A stretch of 13,207 bases of DNA from CAZOOK01 sp964581385. GTDB lineage: Bacteria > Pseudomonadota > Gammaproteobacteria > Nevskiales > Nevskiaceae. Positions within the stretch are counted from its first letter, which is position 1; every line of letters begins with the position of its first letter. The notes beneath the pieces were generated by a model that saw only the letters and a list, made by a program, of their open reading frames with translations, was not told the origin of the DNA and ran no database searches. The stretch is from the NCBI GenBank assembly GCA_964581385.1, contig CAZOOK010000072.1:1-13207 (forward strand), given 5' to 3'. This document shows positions 6,172-11,585 of the stretch, one piece after another. The position numbers were made by a program, and so were the translations under genes.

Positions 6172-6819
6172 ATGGAGGGGGAGATGGAGATCGAAATACT
6201 TGCCAAGTTCTGTCACGAGGATCGCGAGCCAATCAATCGCGTCATCGTCAAAGGTGGATTTGCATGGGTGACCGATGGCAACATCGGAATCCGAGCCGCA
6301 ACAAACGCTCCTGATTCCGAGGACTTGACGTTCCTGGATAAGATGGTAGCCGCAATCGACGCTCATGTCGAGCGGGCGGCTACCCTGTGGGAAGATCTTC
6401 CGACACCAATTCCGATGCGCGAAGGCGATTGTCCCGACTGCGCGGGCACAGGAAAACAACAGGCTTGCCCATCCTGCGGCGGAGATGGAGAGATCGAGCT
6501 GACGCACCACTGGCATGGAGGATCGCACGACTACACGGTCGAATGCGAGGAGTGCGACGGGACTGGATCGACTGGAGGCCAACAGGACGGCGAAGGCGGA
6601 TGCCTGGAATGCGGAAAGACGGGCAAGGTGCAGATTTCGGAAGCGGTGGCATTCGGTCCCGCTTGGATCGACTCCTTTCTCCTCCATCGCATCGCGATCC
6701 TTCCGGGACCGATCCAGATCTGTCACGGAGCGTCCCCGCTTCAGCAGATCCCCATCAGGGGCGACGGATGGATTGGAGTGCTTATGCCGATGCGCGAACA
6801 CGGAACGAAGGTGCATTGA
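6172..6819 (+). CDS. Phage protein with a DnaJ-type CxxCxGxG zinc module inserted in it
   Basis: The protein is about 215 aa. Four CxxCxGxG-like motifs are visible: CPDCAGTGK (87-95), CPSCGGDGE (99-107), CEECDGTGS (125-133) and CLECGKTGK (144-152). This is the two-zinc hairpin module of DnaJ/Hsp40, but there is no J-domain. The flanks look like one split domain: WVTDGNIGIRA (32-42) before the zinc module and GDGWIGVLMPMRE (197-209) after it, a pattern I have seen in phage proteins of unknown role. A second ATG at 6184 has a better-placed GGAGG and would shorten the protein by four residues. The stop overlaps the next start (TGATG). Zinc binding is well supported; any chaperone or DNA-binding role is not. 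Confidence 0.75.
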   Translation: MEGEMEIEILAKFCHEDREPINRVIVKGGFAWVTDGNIGIRAATNAPDSEDLTFLDKMVAAIDAHVERAATLWEDLPTPIPMREGDCPDCAGTGKQQACPSCGGDGEIELTHHWHGGSHDYTVECEECDGTGSTGGQQDGEGGCLECGKTGKVQISEAVAFGPAWIDSFLLHRIAILPGPIQICHGASPLQQIPIRGDGWIGVLMPMREHGTKVH

Positions 6820-7076
6820 TGACCCCCATCTCCACCCGCGTCCGCGAAATCGTGGCCGACCTCTCCGGGGCCATGATCGAGACGGTGCAGCCGGAGTCCA
6901 GGATTGCGAACTTGTTCTGTCCCGTCTGGACCCTCCTGGAAGCGCAATGCATGATCGGTAAAGCAATCCAGTACGGGACAGATGGAGTGGTTCTAAGCAG
7001 CCATGTCCAGCGCTGGATTTTCGTCTCCGACATCATCCGCTTCCTCGAAGCGCGGGAAAGTGCGGTGCGCGGGTGA
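6819..7076 (+). CDS. 85-aa unknown protein
   Basis: The start is the ATG at 6819, which overlaps the stop of the zinc-protein gene as TGATG. The frame is open upstream but only as a shadow of that gene. The protein begins MTPISTRVREIVADLSGAMI and is rich in alternating hydrophobic residues with two cysteines (FCPVWTLLEAQCM). It is probably a compact helical protein. Its TGA overlaps the GTG of the next gene. No family is recognised; its place in an unbroken chain of overlapping genes supports it being real. Confidence 0.65.
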   Translation: MTPISTRVREIVADLSGAMIETVQPESRIANLFCPVWTLLEAQCMIGKAIQYGTDGVVLSSHVQRWIFVSDIIRFLEARESAVRG

Positions 7077-7270
7077 AGGCCTCCAGGATGATCGAGGAAA
7101 TCGTGGAGATCACCGTCCCGGTCCGCCTGCTCTACCACTCGCCAGAAGGCCGGGCGCACGCAATCAAGGAGGCCCAGAAAGCGGCGTTCGTCGACTACTG
7201 GGACTCTCGGCATGGGAGCGTCAGCGGGCGTAGCGTGCGGGCGGGGACGAAACTGGGAGTGCGGAGGTGA
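7073..7270 (+). CDS. 65-aa unknown protein, GTG start
   Basis: GTG at 7073 overlaps the previous TGA (GTGA). The product has a strand-like EEIVEITVPVRLLYHS followed by PEGRAHAIKEAQKAAFVDYW, a helix pattern seen in short phage proteins ('tPEGRAHAIKEA') with no known role. The C-terminus is basic (SGRSVRAGTKLGVRR). The TGA overlaps the next GTG. Confidence 0.6.
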   Translation: MKASRMIEEIVEITVPVRLLYHSPEGRAHAIKEAQKAAFVDYWDSRHGSVSGRSVRAGTKLGVRR

Positions 7271-7476
7271 ACGCCGGCGAGACCGAATACCCTCCATCCG
7301 TGGCCTGCTACGCCAAGTGCCCCATGTTCGAGGGCGCCCAGAAGGCTTGGGGACCAGACGCACATCTGTGCGAGCGGGCCAAACTTGCCAAGACGCGCAG
7401 GCCGAATTTCGGCGACATCCTGACCACTCCGCAACAGGACGCGGTGGATGGATGCGCGCGGGCTCTGTTCGCATGA
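7267..7476 (+). CDS. 69-aa cysteine-containing unknown protein, GTG start
   Basis: GTG at 7267 lies in a GTGA overlap with the previous stop; AGTGCGGAGG precedes it. Cysteines at 14, 18, 35 and 63 (ACYAKC, HLCER, DGCAR) could hold a zinc ion, though the spacing is irregular. The ending overlaps the next ATG (ATGA). Family not recognised. Confidence 0.6.
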   Translation: MNAGETEYPPSVACYAKCPMFEGAQKAWGPDAHLCERAKLAKTRRPNFGDILTTPQQDAVDGCARALFA

Positions 7477-7706
7477 GTTCCGGCAAGCGCATCGCAAAGG
7501 ATGGCTTGGAAACAGGCGTCATCCGCACTGAGGCAATAACGGATCTCGTCACAATCCGCGTGGACCTGACGTTGCGTCGCGATGAATGGGCAACACTGGC
7601 GCAGTCGGTTGAACGGTCGGTCCTTTGTGATGTTATTGGGCTGAAAGCGCTTGGACCGAAGGAGAAGATCATGGGGCAGATCGTGGTGCAAGGGTTACGG
7701 AAGTGA
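7473..7706 (+). CDS. 77-aa unknown protein
   Basis: ATG at 7473 overlaps the previous TGA. Much longer open sequence upstream in this frame is a shadow of earlier genes. The product starts MSSGKRIAKDGLETGVIRTE, has a central strand region (ITDLVTIRVDLTLRRDEW) and ends IMGQIVVQGLRK. The composition is ordinary for a folded small protein. Its TGA overlaps the next GTG. Confidence 0.6.
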   Translation: MSSGKRIAKDGLETGVIRTEAITDLVTIRVDLTLRRDEWATLAQSVERSVLCDVIGLKALGPKEKIMGQIVVQGLRK

Positions 7707-7867
7707 CCCCGGCACAAGCAGAAAAGATTGTCCTCGCCGCGGTCGCATGGCGGGACGCGCAACGTTTTTCGTACACGGTGAGAGGCGAGCAGTTCGAAAA
7801 AGCGCTGGACCGACTCGATGCGGCGGCAGACGCTCTACTCCTCGCAGTGGACGAGGCGGACTCCTAA
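7703..7867 (+). CDS. 54-aa helical unknown protein
   Basis: GTG at 7703 overlaps the previous TGA (GTGA) and the frame stays open to TAA at 7865-7867, which itself overlaps the next ATG as TAATG. The product is MTPAQAEKIVLAAVAWRDAQ at the start, then an amphipathic helix (EKALDRLDAAADALLLAVDE). Without it the chain of overlapping genes would have a 160-bp hole, so it is very likely translated. It looks like a two-helix protein of a type common in actinobacterial and proteobacterial phages, but I cannot name it. Confidence 0.6.
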   Translation: MTPAQAEKIVLAAVAWRDAQRFSYTVRGEQFEKALDRLDAAADALLLAVDEADS

Positions 7868-8049
7868 TGGCATTCCAGAACCTCTACTACGGCACTACCG
7901 TCCACCTCCCGCGAGCCTTCCGCACCACTGAGGAGAAGGCCAGCACGATCCGCGATCTCCAGGCACAGCTTGCGACGGCCCGCGGGGATGATGTGCAGAG
8001 TTTGACGAACCGGATTAGGAAGGCGAAGAGCATTGGGGTGCGGAAGTGA
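7867..8049 (+). CDS. 60-aa unknown protein
   Basis: ATG at 7867 shares its A with the preceding TAA stop (TAATG). The product begins MAFQNLYYGTTVHLPRAFRT and continues as a helix with heptad character (KASTIRDLQAQLATARGDDV) and a basic end (TNRIRKAKSIGVRK). It could be a short nucleic-acid-binding helix, but no family is recognised. The TGA overlaps the next GTG. Confidence 0.6.
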   Translation: MAFQNLYYGTTVHLPRAFRTTEEKASTIRDLQAQLATARGDDVQSLTNRIRKAKSIGVRK

Positions 8050-8186
8050 CCCGCCAACAGATCTTCCCGTCGATCCTCCTGACGCTGGATCTTTGCGCCG
8101 CCGTGCCGTACTTTGTGGACGGCAATTGGAGGCGCGGGGCGTACTGGTGCTTCGCCGCTGGCCTGACGGGTGTTGTGACGTGGTGA
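8046..8186 (+). CDS. 46-aa small membrane-type protein
   Basis: GTG at 8046 overlaps the previous TGA, and the stop at 8184-8186 overlaps the GTG of the methylase. The product has two moderately hydrophobic stretches, IFPSILLTLDLCAAVPYF (6-23) and AYWCFAAGLTGVVTW (32-46), separated by DGNWRRG, so it resembles a tiny two-helix hairpin with a charged turn. Comparable small membrane proteins are common among phage accessory genes. The gene is called mainly because it exactly fills the gap in a chain of overlapping genes. Confidence 0.55.
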   Translation: MTRQQIFPSILLTLDLCAAVPYFVDGNWRRGAYWCFAAGLTGVVTW

Positions 8187-9166
8187 AGGCCCCTTTCCCT
8201 TATTTTGGAGGCAAATCGAAAGCCGCTGAACTCATCTGGTCGCGATTCGGTGCCGACTGCGGAAACTACGTCGAGCCTTTCTTCGGTTCTGGCGCTGTCT
8301 GGCTCAACCAGCCCACGGAATACGCAGGATGGGCGACTGTGAACGACCTGGATGGAAATATCGCGAACGTCTGGCGCTCCATGGCAGAGGATCCAGAAGC
8401 AGTGGCGGAAGCGGCGCTTCATCCAGTCAACGAGTGTGACCTGCACGCCCGCCATCTCTGGCTGGTCACCAACGCGGCGAAGTTGGCGGGCCGACTCATG
8501 GCTGATCCCGCCTACTGTGAGCCCCGCACGGCTGGATGGTGGATCTGGGGTGCGTGTTCTTGGATTGGCAGCGGCTGGTGCGCTGGTGACGGCCCGTGGC
8601 ACGCAGAGCCGGACGATGACGGGACTCCCGCGCTGACTCTCGGCAATGGTGGCCAGGGCGTGAACCGGCAGCTCCCGCACCTCGGCGACGGTGGCCAGGG
8701 CGTGAACCGGCAGCTCCCGCACCTCGGCAATGGTGGCCAGGGCGTGAACCGGAAGCTCGAATGGCTCCAGGAGTGGTTCCGCGAACTCCAGGAGCGTATG
8801 GGCGAGGCTCGCGTGTGCTGCGGGGATTGGGAGCGGATCATGTCGCCCGGCACCATGACACGCAACGGACCTGCTGCCGTGCTCCTGGATCCCCCGTACT
8901 CGCTGACCGGCGCGGTGTACGCTCACGACTCCAGCACAGTCTCCGGCGATGTCCGGGCGTGGTGCATAGCCAACGGCGGCGACCCGATGCTCCGGATTGC
9001 CCTCTGCGGGCACGACGGGGAGCACAACGAGCTGGAGCTGATGGGATGGACTATCGAGACGTGGGCCAAAGGCGGCGGCTACCAGGGGGCGGACGACCGC
9101 GAGAGGATCTGGTTCTCGCCGGGATGCCTCAAGCCGGAGCGCGACCAGATGGATCTGTTCGGATGA
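8183..9166 (+). CDS. D12-class (Dam-like) DNA N6-adenine methyltransferase with internal repeats
   Basis: The protein is 327 aa and transfers a methyl group from S-adenosylmethionine to adenine N6 in a target sequence. Visible motifs: PYFGGKSK (6-13), motif I YVEPFFGSGAV (29-39), acidic NDLDGNI (54-60) and motif IV DPPYS (236-240). The order (cofactor motif first, DPPY later) is the alpha/Dam class. Between them, residues 153-190 hold three copies of a 14-residue unit GNGGQGVNRQLPHL in the region where the target-recognition part is expected. Start: GTG at 8183 overlaps the previous TGA, and the FGGK motif then falls near the N-terminus as expected; upstream in-frame ATGs shadow other genes. 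There is no restriction enzyme alongside, so it is an orphan phage methylase, likely to protect phage DNA or time events. Specificity cannot be read from the sequence. Confidence 0.9.
   Translation: MKAPFPYFGGKSKAAELIWSRFGADCGNYVEPFFGSGAVWLNQPTEYAGWATVNDLDGNIANVWRSMAEDPEAVAEAALHPVNECDLHARHLWLVTNAAKLAGRLMADPAYCEPRTAGWWIWGACSWIGSGWCAGDGPWHAEPDDDGTPALTLGNGGQGVNRQLPHLGDGGQGVNRQLPHLGNGGQGVNRKLEWLQEWFRELQERMGEARVCCGDWERIMSPGTMTRNGPAAVLLDPPYSLTGAVYAHDSSTVSGDVRAWCIANGGDPMLRIALCGHDGEHNELELMGWTIETWAKGGGYQGADDRERIWFSPGCLKPERDQMDLFG
8639..8758 (+). repeat. 42-bp tandem repeat inside the methylase gene, nearly three copies
   Basis: Units begin at 8639, 8681 and 8723; the third is cut short and ends near 8758. 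Units 1 and 2 differ at two bases (CAATGG against CGACGG, giving GNGG or GDGG) and the third has CGGAAG in place of CGGCAG (Q to K). The period is a multiple of three, so frame is kept and copy number can change without breaking the protein. Confidence 0.95.
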
Positions 9167-9201
9167 CCCCCACCGAGCACGACGAGCAGGCGAGCCGATG
9201 A
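9163..9201 (+). CDS. 12-codon bridging ORF between methylase and next gene
   Basis: ATG at 9163 overlaps the methylase stop (ATGA), reads MTPTEHDEQASR and stops at 9199-9201, where the TGA overlaps the ATG of the following gene (ATGA). It could be a coupling peptide that carries ribosomes from the methylase to the next gene, or a chance frame. No function is claimed for the peptide. Confidence 0.3.
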   Translation: MTPTEHDEQASR

Positions 9202-9488
9202 GCCGGAAGGAGTGCGTCCACGGGAGCGCGTGCGGGCACGAATGCTGCCCGTGCGACGACCCGTCCGGGCTGATCCTGGAATGCGACGAGTTCGAGGACA
9301 GCGGATGGCGCCCACCGCGCCCACGAGACCCGCAAAAGGTCGCTGCGATCCTTGCTGAGAAGGAACGGCTTTTCCACGAATTCAAGCATGGTGGAGACTT
9401 CCGGTTTGGCGAGGGGAAAGTTGCCCAGGCCGAAGCATGGCGCCGCCGGCGGGAAATCGCGGCACTGAGGAGGGAATTGAGATGGTGA
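9198..9488 (+). CDS. Cysteine-rich N-terminus plus helical tail, unknown phage protein
   Basis: The protein is 96 aa. Cysteines at 6, 12, 16, 17, 19 and 29 (ECVHGSACGHECCPC, then ILECDEFED) suggest a zinc site; short phage proteins with a C-x-H...C...CxxC...CxxF pattern are frequent. Residues 47-96 are a long charged helix (KVAAILAEKERLFHEFKHGG and AEAWRRRREIAALRRELRW). ATG at 9198 is in an ATGA overlap with the 12-codon ORF. The 3' end overlaps the start of the DUF1064-type gene by 7 bp. Confidence 0.65.
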   Translation: MSRKECVHGSACGHECCPCDDPSGLILECDEFEDSGWRPPRPRDPQKVAAILAEKERLFHEFKHGGDFRFGEGKVAQAEAWRRRREIAALRRELRW

Positions 9489-9856
9489 ATTCCAGCCCCG
9501 AAGACATCGCCGCCGCCCTTGCCCAGATCCGCGGCGAGCGGAAGCGGTCCAAGATGGGCAACCGGAAGCGCGTCCAGGATGGCGAGACGTTCGACAGCGG
9601 GTTGGAGCTCCGGCGGTGGAACGATCTGAGGATCCAGGAACGGGTCGGGGAGATTTCCAGGCTACGGCACGGGGTGAAGTTCCCTCTCCTCGTCCAGGGC
9701 GTCCAGATCGGCGCCTACAAGGCGGATTTCGTCTACCTGCGGGATGGCGTCCAGGTGATCGAGGACGCGAAGGGCCACCGGACGAAGGAGTTCAACCGGA
9801 CCGCGAAGCACATGGCCGCGATGGGCCTGCCAGTGACGATCTGGCCTGCGAAGTAG
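9482..9856 (+). CDS. DUF1064-type PD-(D/E)XK nuclease
   Basis: The protein is 124 aa. The family pattern is clear: GETFDSGLELRRWNDL (34-49), ERVGEISRLRHGVKFPL (53-69), YKADFVYL (79-86) and VIEDAKGHRTKEF (92-104). D82, E94/D95 and K97 give the D...(D/E)-x-K core of PD-(D/E)XK nucleases. DUF1064 proteins are widespread in phages and are thought to cut branched or damaged DNA, sometimes compared with Holliday-junction enzymes; the substrate here is not shown. AGGAGGG at 9468-9473 lies about 8 nt before ATG at 9482, which supports this start over the GTG three bases later. The stop TAG ends the long overlapping chain, and a 299-bp spacer with RNA-like structure follows. Confidence 0.8.
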   Translation: MVNSSPEDIAAALAQIRGERKRSKMGNRKRVQDGETFDSGLELRRWNDLRIQERVGEISRLRHGVKFPLLVQGVQIGAYKADFVYLRDGVQVIEDAKGHRTKEFNRTAKHMAAMGLPVTIWPAK

Positions 9857-9892
9857 TTGCGCGGGACGGCGCGGGGAAGTAGATTTGGGGAA

Positions 9893-10123
9893 GCTCGGAC
9901 GCGAGCGACACGCCGGATAGACGGTGCATGCTGGTAGTGGACCGGCTGACGCGAGGGAAAGACCTCGGACTTGACGCCGTACACCGGCTGGCACCTCGGG
10001 AAGACGGGGAAACCATAGCGGCCCGGAGTGAGACCCGAAGCCGCCCGACGACAACCTGAGCCCCCTGGGCAGCCCTGCACCGTCTCCGGATGGTGGCCAG
10101 TCTCACCAGGGACCCCAGGGGGC
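9893..10123 (+). ncRNA. Structured, pseudoknotted RNA candidate upstream of an HNH endonuclease
   Basis: The 299-bp spacer 9857-10155 has no convincing ORF but dense pairing. Stems: GCTCG-GACG-CGAGC (9893-9906); GCCGG/CCGGC (9912-9916/9942-9946); CGAGG-GAAAGA-CCTCG (9952-9956/9963-9967, with the 6-nt loop between, counted by eye); GCGGC/GCCGC (10018-10022/10040-10044) with inner CGG/CCG; GCCCCCTGGG/CCCAGGGGGC (10060-10069/10114-10123, 10 bp perfect). A second perfect 10-bp helix joins AGACGGTGCA (9919-9928) to TGCACCGTCT (10076-10085), inside the loop of the previous stem, so the two helices cross as a pseudoknot. A structured RNA directly before an HNH gene recalls HEARO/omega RNAs that accompany IscB-type proteins, but the protein here is not IscB. 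Pairing is seen; RNA identity is a hypothesis. Confidence 0.5.
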
Positions 10124-10126
10124 GTT

Positions 10127-10154
10127 TGTCTGGAGGATACTGTCTGGAGGATAC
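10127..10154 (+). repeat. 14-bp tandem duplication carrying the Shine-Dalgarno of the HNH gene
   Basis: TGTCTGGAGGATAC is present twice without a gap (10127-10140, 10141-10154). Each copy contains GGAGG; the second GGAGG is at 10146-10150, 5 nt before the ATG at 10156. The duplication gives two ribosome-binding sequences and sits exactly at the 3' end of the structured RNA candidate. Confidence 0.9.
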
Positions 10155-10155
10155 G

Positions 10156-10596
10156 ATGACCAAGGCTGACGAGTACAAACACCCGAAGTGGCAGGCGATG
10201 CGGTTAAAGACGCTTGAGAAGTTTGAATTCAGGTGTTGTGTTTGCGATGACACAGAGAAGACGCTCCACGTCCACCACAAGAGGTATCCAAAAGGAAAGA
10301 AGATTTGGGAATGCGAAGAAAATGACCTTATTGTTCTTTGTGAAGATTGCCACAAAGAAACAGAGGATTTTGTTTCTTTTGCTAGGGAAGTAGGGCCTTA
10401 TGTCCATAAGTGCTTCAATCGCTCAGGCGTCTCTTTCTCGCCAGAAGAGTTTTTGCGGACGTTTACAGCCTACACCGCCCGCCAGATGGGTAGAGATGCT
10501 GGAATCGTTTTTGAGGTTGCGATAAAAGCGATAGAGGGAGCAATAACCATTATTGATGCGGCAGAAGCAGCAGCAGAAGCGGCGGAAGCGGCGTGA
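10156..10596 (+). CDS. Small HNH endonuclease
   Basis: The protein is 146 aa. The HNH core is complete: CCVC (27-30), LHVHHKRYPKGKKIWE (37-52) with H40-H41, END with N56, and LCEDCH (61-66), giving a zinc site from C27/C30 and C62/C65 and H66 as the final motif residue. The opening YKHPKWQAMRLKTLEKFEF is the usual lead of this HNH type. The C-terminus ends in an Ala/Glu-rich helix (AAEAAAEAAEAA) encoded by GCN/GAA triplet repeats. Start: the ATG at 10156 has GGAGG 5 nt upstream and upstream in-frame ATGs fall in the RNA region. Base use is richer in A/T than in the recombination genes, hinting at separate arrival. It probably cuts DNA, possibly for homing. The TGA overlaps the GTG of the initiator gene. 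Confidence 0.85.
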   Translation: MTKADEYKHPKWQAMRLKTLEKFEFRCCVCDDTEKTLHVHHKRYPKGKKIWECEENDLIVLCEDCHKETEDFVSFAREVGPYVHKCFNRSGVSFSPEEFLRTFTAYTARQMGRDAGIVFEVAIKAIEGAITIIDAAEAAAEAAEAA

Positions 10597-11585
10597 ATCC
10601 AGAGCAGAAGAAAGACGGATCATCCTTCATCCATTCCAGCCTTGATGAGGCTGGTTTGACGGTACAGGAGTTCCGCGTCTTCTGCCATATCTCCCGCCGC
10701 GCCAATGGCGGCGAATGCTATGCCAGCGCCGAATCTATGGCGACAATTTGCCGGATTAAGCGAGATACCCTATTCACCGCAATTAGGGTGCTTGAATCCC
10801 GTGGAATGCTTGAGCGGGAATCGAAGATCGGGTGCCCAACAATCTACCGAATCACCCTAGAAAGCCACTGGAACCCGTCCCCCCAAAAGGGACAGGTTGA
10901 GGGGGTTACCCGTCCCCCCAAACGGGACAGGTTACCACCCGTCCCAAATGAGGACCTGTCCCCCCAAACGGGACAGGAGGTGTCCCCCCAAACGGGACAC
11001 CCACCCGTCCCCCCAAACGGGACAGTAAGGTACTCCCCTCAAGGTACTCCTTCTAAGGTTCTCCAAGAAACAACAAGACGAACGACAAAAAAACCGAACT
11101 TCCAACCCGACGAGTTGGACGACATGATCCCGCTGCAATTTCAGACGCCGGAATTCATTGCAGCATGGCATATATGGACCACAGATCGGCACGAGCGGAA
11201 AGAGCGCGTTACGAAAGCATCCGCGAAACTCTCATTTGGAAAGTTTGAGAAAGCCGGAATAACTCCAGATGCTGCAATTCTTTGGATCGAATCATCTGTT
11301 GAAAAACATTACAGGGGAATCTTCCCCCCGCCTAAACAAACAATTTTAGTAGATCCCCCAACCCGCGAAGAATACTTCGCATTCTGTGCGGAGATGGCTA
11401 CAAGATCAATTCCATTCCCGGAAGAACCAAGATTCCAATGGGGGGAAGATCGTTGGCGCGAATCATTCAATACCCACGATGGGCGCGGATGGAAAGGAAT
11501 TCAAGATTGGCGAGCCGTATTGAAGGCAGATTGCCAAAGATGGGTATCACGAGAGATTGAAAACCGAAAGAGGCCAGCGCGATGA
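10593..11585 (+). CDS. Replication initiator with embedded origin, lambda O-like layout
   Basis: The protein is 330 aa. Residues about 10-90 form a winged-helix domain (GLTVQEFRVFCHISRRA, a recognition region SAESMATICRIKRDTLFTAI and a wing GMLERESKIGCPTIYRI). Residues about 92-170 are a Pro/Gln/Gly-rich linker whose DNA carries the iterons and short repeats. Residues about 176-250 (FIAAWHIWTTDRHERKERVT to WIESSVEKHYRGIFPP) resemble C-terminal domains of phage initiators and replisome organisers that contact the helicase loader. The initiator should bind the repeats in its own gene and recruit host or phage helicase, as lambda O does. GTG at 10593 overlaps the HNH stop (GTGA). A/T content is higher than in the recombination genes. 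No helicase or clear loader gene is visible downstream in the window. Confidence 0.75.
   Translation: MNPEQKKDGSSFIHSSLDEAGLTVQEFRVFCHISRRANGGECYASAESMATICRIKRDTLFTAIRVLESRGMLERESKIGCPTIYRITLESHWNPSPQKGQVEGVTRPPKRDRLPPVPNEDLSPQTGQEVSPQTGHPPVPPNGTVRYSPQGTPSKVLQETTRRTTKKPNFQPDELDDMIPLQFQTPEFIAAWHIWTTDRHERKERVTKASAKLSFGKFEKAGITPDAAILWIESSVEKHYRGIFPPPKQTILVDPPTREEYFAFCAEMATRSIPFPEEPRFQWGEDRWRESFNTHDGRGWKGIQDWRAVLKADCQRWVSREIENRKRPAR
10877..11023 (+). repeat. Palindromic iterons of a probable replication origin
   Basis: GTCCCCCCAAACGGGAC, a 5-bp inverted repeat with 7-nt centre, occurs at 10912-10928, 10958-10974, 10982-10998 and 11007-11023; a one-base variant (AAAAGGG centre) lies at 10877-10893; a shortened version GTCCCAAATGAGGAC is at 10941-10955. 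Start-to-start distances are 35, 29, 17, 24 and 25 bp. The copies are read in all three frames of the host gene, giving SPQTGQ, RPPKRDR and VPPNGT, so the DNA and not the protein is what is conserved. Placement in the initiator linker followed by an A-rich strand is the lambda ori arrangement. Binding by the encoded initiator is inference. Confidence 0.85.
11027..11064 (+). repeat. Three 10-bp direct repeats at 14-bp period next to the iterons
   Basis: AAGGTACTCC at 11027-11036 and 11041-11050, and AAGGTTCTCC at 11055-11064. The period of 14 is not a multiple of three, so each copy is translated in a different frame, again pointing to a DNA-level role. Short direct repeats between initiator sites and the unwinding region are a common origin feature. 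Confidence 0.8.
11063..11099 (+). other. T-free, A-rich strand: probable origin unwinding region
   Basis: The 37 nt from 11063 to 11099 contain no T on the + strand and include an A7 run (11087-11093). It directly follows the repeats. In lambda ori a similarly asymmetric A-rich tract beside the iterons melts when O binds; the same role is inferred here. Confidence 0.5.

Noticed and set aside
4978..6966. A 662-codon open frame on the minus strand
   Set aside because: It runs antisense to the RecE-like nuclease and the zinc-protein gene, both with clear catalytic or zinc motifs, and shows no family signature. Long antisense frames are expected in GC-rich DNA.
8015..9385. A 456-codon minus-strand frame and its repeat-containing product
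   Set aside because: It mirrors the methylase gene, whose motifs are unambiguous; its own repeats are only the reverse of the 42-bp repeat.
9990..10060. c-di-GMP-I riboswitch or group I intron core
   Set aside because: GGGGAAACC and GAGACCCGAAGCC loosely resemble conserved stretches of both, but the paired helices around them do not fit either, and the flanking genes are complete and need no splicing.
9857..10596. IscB/OMEGA system
   Set aside because: The HNH protein is only 146 aa, has no RuvC segments or bridge helix, and its HNH motif is of a free-standing type. Only the layout is similar, so I keep it as a hypothesis about the RNA, not as a call.
10877..11023. CRISPR array
   Set aside because: The repeats are short palindromes with irregular distances (17 to 35 bp), lie in a coding region, and have no unique spacer-sized inserts or cas genes.
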